This document shows, piece by piece, positions 17,074 through 24,850 of a DNA stretch of 49,545 bases (position 1 is the stretch's first letter; each line of letters begins with the position of its first letter). The notes beneath the pieces are model-generated. The model searched no databases. It was not told where the DNA came from and worked only from the letters and a program-made list of their open reading frames with translations. This stretch comes from Alphaproteobacteria bacterium (lineage in GTDB: Bacteria; Pseudomonadota; Alphaproteobacteria; Caulobacterales; Parvularculaceae): the NCBI GenBank assembly GCA_016125455.1, contig WGLS01000025.1:1-49545 (forward strand), written 5' to 3'. Made by a program: the position numbers and the translations under genes.

Positions 17074-17799
17074 ATGAAAATCACGGGAAACCGGCCTGTC
17101 GCGCCGCCAAGACGCGCTACCGCGTCGGAGAACGTCGCCCGAACCGACCCTGTTTCTTCGTCTCGCGACACGATTACGATTGCAGGCATTCCGCGCTCAG
17201 AGCTTACGCCCCGCGTCATGCAGGCGCTGACCCAGCTCATCGATGAGGTGAACGTGCTCAGGAGCGAGTTAGCCACTGCCAATCAGCGGATTGGCGAGCT
17301 GTCGACCCTGGCTTTTACCGATCCACTCACCGGCGTGCATAACCGAAGGGCGTTCGTCGGTGAGCTGGATCGAACGCTGGCGATGGTGGAGCGGCATGAC
17401 CAGCCCGCTTCGATCGCCTACTTCGACCTTGACGACATGAAGTCCATAAACGACGGCTTCGGGCATGCTGGCGGCGACGCTGCAATCACCCATGTCGCGA
17501 CGACGATCAAAGAGAATGTGCGTGCGACGGATGTCGTTGGGCGACTTGGCGGGGACGAGTTCGGCGTTATCTTCGCATATGCTGATCGGGACTCCGCTCT
17601 GGGCAAGGTTCAGGAAATCCAGTCGCTGATCTCTGATGCTGACGTCCGCTTCGGCGACAAGACATTCAGGGTGTCGGTGACGGCTGGCGTTGCGCCGTTG
17701 CAGAAGGGCGAAACGCCCGAGACGGCGCTAAATGTGGCGGATGCAGCCATGTATGTCGGCAAGGCGAACAAGAAGACGCCCGTCGCGAAGGCGTCGTGA
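17074..17799 (+). CDS. Diguanylate cyclase (GGDEF domain)
   Basis: A 241-residue cytosolic protein. The first 45 residues are low-complexity and probably disordered; a short coiled-coil (about 47-77, VMQALTQLIDEVNVLRSELA) precedes a complete GGDEF domain (80-235). The active-site signature RLGGDEF (GGDEF at 159-163) is intact, and the product-inhibition site RxxD (RATD, 150-153) lies five residues upstream. It should therefore make c-di-GMP and be feedback-inhibited. No sensor domain is present, so control probably acts through the coiled-coil or N-terminus. It lies downstream of 6S RNA and is convergent with the DUF465/TIGR02444/ubiX operon. Confidence 0.92.
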   Translation: MKITGNRPVAPPRRATASENVARTDPVSSSRDTITIAGIPRSELTPRVMQALTQLIDEVNVLRSELATANQRIGELSTLAFTDPLTGVHNRRAFVGELDRTLAMVERHDQPASIAYFDLDDMKSINDGFGHAGGDAAITHVATTIKENVRATDVVGRLGGDEFGVIFAYADRDSALGKVQEIQSLISDADVRFGDKTFRVSVTAGVAPLQKGETPETALNVADAAMYVGKANKKTPVAKAS

Positions 17800-17809
17800 C
17801 GGCGAGCCG

Positions 17810-18091
17810 TCAGGCGATTATGTCGGGCGTCAACTGGTCCCGAAGCTGAGCAATCTTGTCCTTCAACATAAGTTTCTGTTTCTTCAGTCGGGCGATTGCC
17901 AGGCGATCGCTTCCTGTCTGGCCCAGCAATGCCTCAATCGCCAGATGAAGATCTGCATGCTGCTGTTCGAGCAATCCAATCCTGATCAGCAATGCTTCAT
18001 CATTCGCCGCTTCGGTCGCCCTTGAAAGCTCGTCGCCAATTTCGGAGCCTGCCGGCCCTGAGCGATCGCCGCCGCCATTACCCTCGTTCAA
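17810..18091 (-). CDS. DUF465 (YdcH-like) small coiled-coil protein
   Basis: A 93-residue protein whose last 60 residues match the DUF465/YdcH family: IRIGLLEQQHADLHLAIEAL followed by ARLKKQKLMLKDKIAQLRDQ. The N-terminal 30 residues are polar and unconserved. I place the start at TTG 18091, which overlaps the stop of the upstream gene (TTGA) with GGAG seven bases before it; the longer frame to 18208 is antisense-like arginine-rich sequence. It ends the ubiX-TIGR02444-DUF465 operon. The function of the family is unknown. A second DUF465 gene lies at 19418. Confidence 0.8.
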   Translation of the reverse strand: MNEGNGGGDRSGPAGSEIGDELSRATEAANDEALLIRIGLLEQQHADLHLAIEALLGQTGSDRLAIARLKKQKLMLKDKIAQLRDQLTPDIIA

Positions 18092-18618
18092 GCGCGCGCT
18101 CCAATGTCGGCGACACGCGGCGTCAATGGCGTTCCTGCGAGGATGGACGCCAACGACGAAACTTCGTCGGCCGGAAGAACGACGGCAAAGGCCTGCAGCA
18201 TCAAACACAGATTGTCGGACATCAGTTCGCCTAATTCCTGATTTGAACGGTTGAGCCGTACGGTCGACGCAGCCAACAATATCGTAGCTTGCTCGAAGCG
18301 TTCGAGCTTCAATTCAAGCTCCTTCATGTCGCCATAGAGCGATGGCGCGAGGTATTTCGCCTCGCGGCGCGCTGTCCGCAATGGGCCGGTCAATCTGGAT
18401 GAGACCGCAGCAACCGCGTGCGCCGCGGCCGTCGCCGAAGCCGGCGTGAGGCGTTGAGCGTTGTGTGCGAGCCAGGATGCCCAGAGGAGCGCGTTTACGT
18501 TGATCTCACGTTCGTCCTGGAGGCTCAGCAAAATCCGCTTCGCGCCCCCTTGCGCATAGGCTTTGCATGACCAGCCCCAGAACTCGTCCGCACTGGAAGC
18601 AGCGTCGCCGCCGGTCAC
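18088..18618 (-). CDS. TIGR02444-family protein
   Basis: A 176-residue soluble, largely alpha-helical protein beginning with a W-rich segment (DEFWGWSCKAYAQGGAK) and LLSLQDEREINVNALLWASW, the recognisable core of the TIGR02444 family. The function is unknown. The start overlaps the ubiX stop by four bases (ATGA) and the stop overlaps the DUF465 start, so the three genes are tightly coupled. The middle (TARREAKYLAPSLYGDMKELELKLERF region) looks like a helical hairpin. The coupling to ubiX may only reflect shared expression. Confidence 0.8.
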   Translation of the reverse strand: MTGGDAASSADEFWGWSCKAYAQGGAKRILLSLQDEREINVNALLWASWLAHNAQRLTPASATAAAHAVAAVSSRLTGPLRTARREAKYLAPSLYGDMKELELKLERFEQATILLAASTVRLNRSNQELGELMSDNLCLMLQAFAVVLPADEVSSLASILAGTPLTPRVADIGARA

Positions 18619-19205
18619 GTGCGTTTGCCCTTTTCAAGGTCGACGCCCCAGCGCTTTGTTGACTTTGGCCTCAGGCCGAAAAGCTCCAGGCAGCGGCAAA
18701 CGGACTGGCTAACCAGATCGTCGATTGACTGGGGTTCGGCATAGAAAGCGGGCAGGGGCGGCGCAACGATCGCCCCCAGTTCGGTGAGGGTCGTCATGGT
18801 TCGAAGGTGGCCCAGGTGAAAGGGCGTTTCGCGAACCATCAACACCAGACGACGCCGTTCCTTCAATGTCACGTCCGCCGCACGCGAGATCAGGTTGCTT
18901 GTCACGCCGGTGGCGATTTCGGACATCGTCTTGATGGAGCACGGCGCGATCAGCATGCCAATCGTCTCAAAGGAACCGGACGAAATTGGCGCTCCAACGT
19001 CCGCAACGACATATCGATGGTCCGCATTTTCAGCAAACTGCGCGGTTGAAACACCGAGCTCGTATTTTATCGTCATTTCAGCAGCGCGCGAAACGATCAG
19101 GTGGGTTTCGACATCCAGCTCGCGCAACAGGCGAAGCGCAGCGCTGGCATAGATCGCGCCGGATGCCCCGGTGACCCCAATGACAATCTGAGGCTTGGGG
19201 GTCAT
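18615..19205 (-). CDS. ubiX: Flavin prenyltransferase UbiX
   Basis: A 196-residue flavoprotein that attaches a dimethylallyl group to reduced FMN, making the prenylated FMN cofactor of UbiD-type decarboxylases in ubiquinone synthesis. Diagnostic segments: IVIGVTGASGAIYASAALRL at 8-27, IAPCSIKTMSEIATGVTSNL (FMN and prenyl binding), LVLMVRETPFHLGHLRTM and PPLPAFYAEPQSIDDLV. Length is standard. First gene of a three-gene overlapping operon. ubiD is not in the window, although COQ9 is close by. Confidence 0.95.
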   Translation of the reverse strand: MTPKPQIVIGVTGASGAIYASAALRLLRELDVETHLIVSRAAEMTIKYELGVSTAQFAENADHRYVVADVGAPISSGSFETIGMLIAPCSIKTMSEIATGVTSNLISRAADVTLKERRRLVLMVRETPFHLGHLRTMTTLTELGAIVAPPLPAFYAEPQSIDDLVSQSVCRCLELFGLRPKSTKRWGVDLEKGKRT

Positions 19206-19417
19206 TGGCCGTTCACCAGAAAGCGTGAATTTCGAAGCAATTGGCGAGGCTCTTCCAGTCCACAGGCAGCAGTCGAGATTACTACAATTCTCACTACTGA
19301 ATAAAGCATGACCGCTTAGCGCCGCGGACTCGCCTCTAGTCGCGTGCCGCGTTGTCGACCTATCGACTTGGACGCTGTGGCGTGTTCTACTTTCAGAGTA
19401 GCCACTGGAGAGACACT

Positions 19418-19597
19418 ATGGCGTTAGACGCGCACTTGCAATCTCTGAACCGTCGGCATCAGGAGCTCGACTCGGCCTTGTCCACTGAATTGAAGCGCCC
19501 GCTTGCCGATGAATATAAGTTGCACGATTTGAAGCGTCGAAAGCTTGTGGTGAAGGATCAGATTGCGGCCATCCATCGAAGGCGTGAAGGAAGTTGA
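19418..19597 (+). CDS. DUF465 (YdcH-like) small protein
   Basis: A 59-residue protein, MALDAHLQSLNRRHQELDSA with a second helix LKRRKLVVKDQIAAIHRR, the minimal DUF465/YdcH helical hairpin. TGGAGAG lies 8 bases before ATG 19418. It is divergent from ubiX across 212 bases and is the second family member within 1.6 kb; the other (17810) is longer. No function is known. A weak GC-rich inverted pair (CGGCCCC 19646-19652 / GGGGCCG 19671-19677) followed by TTGTTAATTT could end the transcript. Confidence 0.85.
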   Translation: MALDAHLQSLNRRHQELDSALSTELKRPLADEYKLHDLKRRKLVVKDQIAAIHRRREGS

Positions 19598-19794
19598 TTG
19601 AGGCTGTTCCCTTAACCACCTGGAAATAGTGATTTTTTCGTAATGCGGCCCCAGCGGATCAGAAATTCGCGGGGCCGTTGTTAATTTGGTCTTCGACAAA
19701 CGCCGATTTACGGCGCCAAGCTCTACGGCAATCGACCGCGCAAGGGCGCGCCCGAAAATGCACCGGCGAGGTCCGGAAGTTCGAGAGGCTCGGA

Positions 19795-20592
19795 ATGGCA
19801 AAGCCCGTCGTCGTCATAACCAACGTGGCATCGCCGATTGGAAGGGCCTGCGCGAAAGCCTTCGCCGATCGGGGCGCCAGGCTGATCCTGTCAGATGCGG
19901 ATGAACCCGCCGGACGGGAGTTTGCCGATGTTATCGCCGATCGCGCGAGCGAAGTAAGCTTCGTATGCGGCGATCATCAGAACCGGCTTCATGTCCACAA
20001 CATAATCGCCGAAGCGCTGGAGACATTCAATCGGATCGACGTGGCAATTTGCGCGCCGGCTGTTCGTCCGCGCGAAGACCTCCTGACGGCGTTTCATGAA
20101 ATCTCGGAAGATGATCTGAGGTCTTTGGGGATCAGCTCTGTCTGGGGCGCTCTTGTCTTCAACCAGGCAATGATACGTCAGTTCCTCAAACAGGCTATAG
20201 ACATGTCGGACGCTTCTGACGTTGGCGTTATCGTGAATATCGGATTTGCAGAGTCGCCGGCCTTTGGACGCCCGCTCGACAGTGCCGCGAATGCTGGCCT
20301 CTACGGAATGAGCAGGGCGCTCGGGGCCGCGTATTCCTCAAGCGGCATACGCGTCAACGCAGTTTGCGCAAGCACTGTGGCAGGCGGCCAGATGAGCGCA
20401 AACGAGGCGCAGGCGCTTCGGGAAATCAGTCCCGGGCGAAAGCTGGTCGATGTCGAGACCGTCGCGCGGCTGGCCGCGTTTCTCGCTTCGCCGGACGCCT
20501 TCGGCATAAACGGCCAGGTAATCGACGTCGACGATGGGGGCCTGCTGGCATTGGCGTCCGTCGTAAAGAAATTCAGCAAACGCAGAGCCTGA
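19795..20592 (+). CDS. Short-chain dehydrogenase/reductase-like protein, catalytic residues lost
   Basis: A 265-residue SDR-fold protein. The Rossmann start reads VVVITNVASPIGRACAKAFA, in place of the usual TGxxxGIG, and ADRGARLILSDAD follows. The position of the catalytic YxxxK reads YGMSR (Lys replaced by Arg), and the NISS segment that usually carries the catalytic Ser reads NIGF. The C-terminal part ASPDAFGINGQVIDVDDGGL is well kept. This is therefore probably a non-catalytic or altered member. GAGG stands before ATG 19795; the frame upstream to 19678 is not conserved. It is convergent with trcR, 11 bases apart. Confidence 0.8.
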   Translation: MAKPVVVITNVASPIGRACAKAFADRGARLILSDADEPAGREFADVIADRASEVSFVCGDHQNRLHVHNIIAEALETFNRIDVAICAPAVRPREDLLTAFHEISEDDLRSLGISSVWGALVFNQAMIRQFLKQAIDMSDASDVGVIVNIGFAESPAFGRPLDSAANAGLYGMSRALGAAYSSSGIRVNAVCASTVAGGQMSANEAQALREISPGRKLVDVETVARLAAFLASPDAFGINGQVIDVDDGGLLALASVVKKFSKRRA

Positions 20593-20603
20593 AGGCCGCA
20601 CGT

Positions 20604-21299
20604 CTATTCGGTTTCGCTCCGTCGACCGCCGCCCAGATTTGCAAAGACTTTATCGACGTCCGGCGCATTGTCGGACTCGTCTTCCTCCTCCACGGTCGGC
20701 CGATCCGGCTCCGGCGCGGTCGTCTCCGCAGTGGGCTTCAGAGTTGGGCTCGAATCCACAGGCTGCGCTCTCGCCGCTTTCGCCGCTGCTTTCCGGACGA
20801 CCGCGTCCAGTTCCATTTGTGAGCAAAGGCCGAGGCCAACCGGATCCTGCGGGGTGATGTTCGACGAGTTCCAGTGCGATCGATCCCGCACGGACTGGAT
20901 GGTCGTTTTTGTCGTGCCAAGCAGTTTCGCGATCTGGCCGTCGGACACTTCGGGGTGGTTTCGAACGACCCATGCAATCGCGTCCGGTCGGTTCTGCCTC
21001 TTGGAAACCGGCGTGTATCGCGGGGCCTTTTTCGCTTTGGTCGCCACGATGGTCTTCGGGCGGGACAGTTTCATCCGATAGCTGGAATCCGCCTGAGCCT
21101 TATCGATTTCTTCGCGGGCAAGTTGATTGTTGGCGATCGGGTCTATGCCGCGGACGCCTCCGGAGACATCTCCATCGGCAATGCCCTTTACTTGCAAGTG
21201 ATGGAGGCCGCAAAAGTCCGCGATCTGGTCGAATGTCAGAGCCGTGTTTTCAATCAGCCAAACAGCTGTGGCAATCGGCATCAGGGGCTTTTCGGCCAT
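20604..21299 (-). CDS. trcR: DUF1013 protein, TrcR-like cell-cycle transcription regulator
   Basis: A 231-residue protein of the alphaproteobacterial DUF1013 family. The conserved core is N-terminal: MPIATAVWLIENTALTFDQI, ADFCGLHHLQVKGIADGD, GIDPIANNQL, then a second helix-turn-helix-like repeat (RPDAIAWVVRNHPEVSDGQI, AKLLGTTKTTIQSVRDRSHW). The last 60 residues are acidic and probably disordered. From memory, DUF1013 proteins have been renamed TrcR, an RNA-polymerase-associated regulator of cell-cycle genes; I hold the name with moderate confidence. ATG 21299 is supported by GGAG upstream; the frame to 21407 is not conserved. Confidence 0.82.
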   Translation of the reverse strand: MAEKPLMPIATAVWLIENTALTFDQIADFCGLHHLQVKGIADGDVSGGVRGIDPIANNQLAREEIDKAQADSSYRMKLSRPKTIVATKAKKAPRYTPVSKRQNRPDAIAWVVRNHPEVSDGQIAKLLGTTKTTIQSVRDRSHWNSSNITPQDPVGLGLCSQMELDAVVRKAAAKAARAQPVDSSPTLKPTAETTAPEPDRPTVEEEDESDNAPDVDKVFANLGGGRRSETE

Positions 21300-21505
21300 A
21301 GGAGTCTCCAGTCTTCTTGTTGCGACGCCAATCTGCATCGGGCTTTTGGGTCGGAATCGCCAAAGGGATCGCCCGAACCCATGCGTCAGGTTCGGCCGCG
21401 TCCTCACTCACGCCATGTCAGGGGAACGCGCGTCGCAAAGCGACGAGACGCGGTATAGTTGCTTCGTCGCTTTTCGCCAAGGGGGCTCGACCGCCGAACG
21501 AATGG

Positions 21506-22495
21506 TCAGTGCATCGTCAGGATGATTTTGCCGACGTGTTCGCCGGCCTCCATGCGCCGATGCGCCTCTGCGGCGTCAGCCAGCGGGAAGACCCGGTCGA
21601 CGACTGGTCTGAATGCGCCCGCCTCGATCAGCGGCCAAACGGCGTTTTCAATTGCCGCGGCGAGGCGCGATTTCTCCACAGCGTCGCGCGCCTTCATTGT
21701 CGATCCGGTTATCGTCAGTCGTTTTCGCATGATTGCCATAATGTCGATCGCCGCCTCGGGCCCGCGCTGAAACCCGATTGAGACATGCCGGCCGCCGGCG
21801 TTCATGACCGCAAGGTTGCGCCGAACGAAGTCACCGCCAGCCATATCCAGAACGACGTCAGCGCCGCCGAGCGTCCTGATTTTGTCTTCCCATCCCGGCG
21901 AGTCGTAGCGGAAGGCCGCTGTTGCGCCCTGATCGAGGATTGCGGCGCACTTTTCGTCCGACGACGCTGTCGCGATGACCTTTGCGCCGAAGGCCTTTGC
22001 CAAGCTTATTGCCGTCACGCCGATCCCGCTTGTCCCGCCATGCACCAGGAGCGTTTCGCCCGGCTTGAGGGCGGCGGCGTCGAAGACGTTCGCCCAGACG
22101 GTGAAGACGGTCTCAGGCAAGCCGGCGGCTTCTTCCGGTGAGATGCCGTTTGGCAATGGCAGGCATGAGCCTTCGTCGACGACGGCAAACTCGGCGTAGC
22201 CGCCACCCGGTAGGAGCGCGCAAACGGGCTCGCCAACACGCCAGCGCTGCACCTCCGGTCCGACGGCGGAGATGACGCCCGCCGCCTCAAGGCCAGGTAT
22301 GTCAGTCGCCCCCGGCGGCGGCGGATAAAGGCCCATGCGCTGAAGAATGTCAGGTCGGTTAACGCCTGCGGCGTCAATTCGGATGAGCACTTCACTCCCT
22401 GCCGGCGACGGGATGGGGCGCTTACAGGCGACAAGCGTGTCCGGTCCGCCCGGGCTAGAAATTTCCACTGCCTTCATGAGCTTCTTGTCCGCCAT
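21506..22495 (-). CDS. Zinc-free NAD(P)H-quinone oxidoreductase (PIG3/QOR type)
   Basis: A 329-residue medium-chain dehydrogenase/reductase. The GroES-like N-terminal domain contains GVNRPDILQRMGLYPPPPGA, typical of PIG3-type quinone oxidoreductases; the catalytic and structural zinc cysteines of alcohol dehydrogenases are absent. The Rossmann domain shows LLVHGGTSGIGVTAISLAKAF (in part) with the AxxGxxG-like pocket, and the C-terminus KIILTMH is standard. It probably reduces small quinones with NADPH. AGGAG stands five bases before ATG 22495. Confidence 0.9.
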   Translation of the reverse strand: MADKKLMKAVEISSPGGPDTLVACKRPIPSPAGSEVLIRIDAAGVNRPDILQRMGLYPPPPGATDIPGLEAAGVISAVGPEVQRWRVGEPVCALLPGGGYAEFAVVDEGSCLPLPNGISPEEAAGLPETVFTVWANVFDAAALKPGETLLVHGGTSGIGVTAISLAKAFGAKVIATASSDEKCAAILDQGATAAFRYDSPGWEDKIRTLGGADVVLDMAGGDFVRRNLAVMNAGGRHVSIGFQRGPEAAIDIMAIMRKRLTITGSTMKARDAVEKSRLAAAIENAVWPLIEAGAFRPVVDRVFPLADAAEAHRRMEAGEHVGKIILTMH

Positions 22496-22684
22496 TACTG
22501 CTCCTGACGTCCGAATTTCCCGGTTCCGTTATCTTCAGCGATACGTTCTGGCGCAATGCGCAATCGGAACTGGCATGTCCATTGCGAGGCTTCAATTGGT
22601 TGCTGCAGGGCGTCGTTTCAGGCGGCCTCGTCGCAATCCGTGTGGATCGCCTGCACAGCAGGCTCAAGACCGAAGGGCCTGCCC

Positions 22685-23200
22685 ATGGAATCGCCAACAG
22701 CCGTTTCGAAAATGTCTGTAATTGACAGCAGGGTCAGTTCATTCGTTCGCTCAGAAGTCTTCTCCCATACATTCCGGGACGGAATGGCACTCGTCGAGCG
22801 AACGGCAAATTATCTCGACGGGGAGGGTAGAGAGGCTTCAAGGCAATTGGCGCGACACGCCGCTTTGGCTTACGCGAACGCGTCAATGAGGCTGACGACT
22901 CACCTCATGCAATCCGCGTCCTGGCTGCTGGCGCTTCGCGCTGTGCGAGACGGCGACATGGCCGTGGAGGAAGCTGCCGATCCAAAATACCGGCTGGCGC
23001 CGCGTGAACGGCGGGCCCCGTCAATGGTGGAAGTCCCGCTGCCGAATGATCTTGCCGACATCATCAACGCTGCCGAACAGCTGTACGACCGCATTCGGCG
23101 GCTGGACGGGGAGCTTTTTAATGCGGGCGCTCCCGGCCTCGATGGTCCTGATATCGCATCCCAGCTGCGATCGCTCCGAGAAGCATTCGGCGACGCCTGA
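22685..23200 (+). CDS. rcdA: DUF1465 protein, RcdA-like CtrA-degradation adaptor
   Basis: A 171-residue helical protein of the DUF1465 family, to which Caulobacter RcdA belongs. Conserved parts: SEVFSHTFRDGMALVERTAN, YLDGEGREASRQLARHAALA, ASMRLTTHLMQSASWLLALR. RcdA works with CpdR and PopA to bring CtrA and other substrates to ClpXP at the pole. The C-terminal 40 residues are more variable, as in RcdA, where the tail is disordered. ATG 22685 follows AGGG; ATG 22712 (MSVIDSR) is an equally possible start. It is convergent with rpmE. The assignment to the family is firm, but the adaptor role is inferred. Confidence 0.82.
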   Translation: MESPTAVSKMSVIDSRVSSFVRSEVFSHTFRDGMALVERTANYLDGEGREASRQLARHAALAYANASMRLTTHLMQSASWLLALRAVRDGDMAVEEAADPKYRLAPRERRAPSMVEVPLPNDLADIINAAEQLYDRIRRLDGELFNAGAPGLDGPDIASQLRSLREAFGDA

Positions 23201-23228
23201 AGCGCATCCAGAAACAAGGATACAGCCC

Positions 23229-23257
23229 TGTAAGCGGGAGCCTCTAGCGCCCTTACA
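23229..23257 (+). terminator. Possible terminator between rcdA and rpmE
   Basis: TGTAA (23229-23233) and GGGAGC (23236-23241) pair with TTACA (23253-23257) and GCGCCC (23247-23252) with one mismatch and a two-base bulge; loop CTCTA. A run of six T follows about 12 bases later (23269-23274). It lies between the convergent genes and may serve both, but the distance to the T-run makes it weak. Confidence 0.4.
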
Positions 23258-23265
23258 AGACTGAA

Positions 23266-23490
23266 CTATTTTTTGAGGCCGAACGCCCCGAACTTCTGGT
23301 TGAATTTCGACACGCGGCCACGATCAAGCGCCTTTGCCGGACCGCCGGTCCAGGCCGGGTGGGTCGCCGGATCAATATCAAGCGATATCGTCGCTCCTGG
23401 CTCGCCATAGGTCGACCGCATTGTCACGGCTTCGCCGTTGGTCATCACGACCTTGATTTCGTGATAATCGGGATGAATGTCTTTTTTCAT
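23266..23490 (-). CDS. rpmE: 50S ribosomal protein bL31
   Basis: A 74-residue bL31: [28 protein letters not shown] and a [11 protein letters not shown]-terminal part. The zinc-binding CxxC pairs of the C-plus form are missing, so it is zinc-independent like the bL36 in this window. Two ATG codons stand side by side; the second (23490) is preferred because AAGGA is then seven bases away and because the family starts MKKDIHP. Confidence 0.95.
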   Translation of the reverse strand: MKKDIHPDYHEIKVVMTNGEAVTMRSTYGEPGATISLDIDPATHPAWTGGPAKALDRGRVSKFNQKFGAFGLKK

Positions 23491-23794
23491 CATCTTTTCC
23501 TTGCGACCCGATGCGCCAAACCTGCCATCTGGCGTTGTTCCAGCTGCGACAGTCGCAATGCGTGATCAACCGCAGCGGCTTTTTCAGTTCCACTGAGAAG
23601 GCGGGCGAATACCGTCACACCAGAAGCAAAGCAAGGCCATTTCGCCAACAAAAATCAATGAGAGCGATATTGGCCGTTCGGGCGCAAGCCCCTTGCCGAA
23701 GGCGCAGACGAGACATTACCCTTAAATCAGGTTGCCGCCATCCTGAAGATGCGGCGCGTGGGGGCAGTTTCGCGTAAGGGGAGAAGAACCCACG
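23491..23794. other. Divergent intergenic region between rpmE and the paraoxonase-like gene
   Basis: No gene is visible in these 304 bases. TTGCCG (23693-23698) and TTACCC (23716-23721), 17 bases apart, could form a weak promoter for the paraoxonase-like gene. Short frames on both strands are arginine-rich or lack ribosome sites and are taken as noise. Confidence 0.4.
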
Positions 23795-24838
23795 ATGCTT
23801 TGGAAGGCGTTGGCGGCGCTTGTCGCCCTTGGGGCTGCACTTTTTATCGTCGCCCTCAAGGCGCACCGGCAGTTCGATCGGCTCGAGCCGGATCTGATCG
23901 GCAATTGCACCCCGGTCCGCGGCATCGCGGGTCCGGAAGACCTTCAGGTGGACCCGGTCGGCAGACGGCTGTTCGTGTCTTCATTCGACAAGCGCGCCAC
24001 AAACGTCCGTCGGGGCTCCATTCACGTGCTGAATGTCGACGATCCGCTCGACGCGGCCGGATGGCGCGATCGAACCAATGGCCGACCGGAAGAGTTTTTG
24101 CCTATTGGCCTTCATTACTACGCCAAGGACGAGATCCAACGGCTATTCGTTGTCAATGCGGCGTCGAACGCAGTTGAGCTGTATGACATCGAATCCGACG
24201 GCGATCTCATTCATCTTGAGACTTTCACAGAGCGTCGGCTCAAGAGCCCAAACGATGTCGTAGCGATTGGGCCGAATGATTTTCTCGTCACAAACGATGC
24301 GTCCGCGGGGCGATCGTCAATGCTTGGCCGCGTCCAGTTTCTGGCCAGAGCGCGTGTCGGCAGCGTGCTCCGCTTCAATGGCACCGCCTGGTCTCTGGTG
24401 GACGACCATCTTCGCTTCGCCAATGGCATAGCCATCAATGAAAGTGGAGATCGACTCTATGTTGGCGAGAGCGCGGGGCGAGCGGTCCGGATTTATCAAC
24501 GCCCTCCAGGTGAGGAGATCTTCAAACTCCAGGACGTTATTGACATGCCGGGCGCAGTTGAGAACCTCAATGTTGCATCGGACGGTCGCGTCATAGCGGC
24601 GGCAAACCCGAAGCCGCTTTCCATGGCGCTGCACAGGCGTTCCCCTGAAGCCTTGTCGCCGTCCCTTATTGTCCAACTGGGAAGCTCGATCGCTGGCGAG
24701 GGACCCGCGCCAATCAAGCCGCTTTTCCGATCAGACGGCGTCTTCCTATCCGCCGCCACCGCCGCGGACGTAATTGGCTCCAAGCTGTTTGTGGGGACGC
24801 TTGCCGACGATCGTTTCCTTATTTGCAACGGCGCGTGA
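23795..24838 (+). CDS. Paraoxonase/arylesterase-like beta-propeller protein
   Basis: A 347-residue protein with an N-terminal membrane anchor or uncleaved signal (about residues 3-21) followed by a six-bladed propeller of the paraoxonase/SMP-30 type. Family segments: GPEDLQVDPVGRRLFVSSFD, GSIHVLNVDDP, PIGLHYY, RLFVVNAASNAVELYDI, LKSPNDVVAIGPNDFLVTND, FANGIAINESGDRLYVGES. The conserved Asn and Asp (SPNDV, TND, ANGI) fit the two-calcium centre of PON lactonases. Probable activity: lactone or ester hydrolysis at the periplasmic face. AGGGGAG sets ATG 23795. thrC follows 12 bases downstream, probably in the same transcript. Confidence 0.82.
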   Translation: MLWKALAALVALGAALFIVALKAHRQFDRLEPDLIGNCTPVRGIAGPEDLQVDPVGRRLFVSSFDKRATNVRRGSIHVLNVDDPLDAAGWRDRTNGRPEEFLPIGLHYYAKDEIQRLFVVNAASNAVELYDIESDGDLIHLETFTERRLKSPNDVVAIGPNDFLVTNDASAGRSSMLGRVQFLARARVGSVLRFNGTAWSLVDDHLRFANGIAINESGDRLYVGESAGRAVRIYQRPPGEEIFKLQDVIDMPGAVENLNVASDGRVIAAANPKPLSMALHRRSPEALSPSLIVQLGSSIAGEGPAPIKPLFRSDGVFLSAATAADVIGSKLFVGTLADDRFLICNGA

Positions 24839-24850
24839 TAACGCCAAGCC

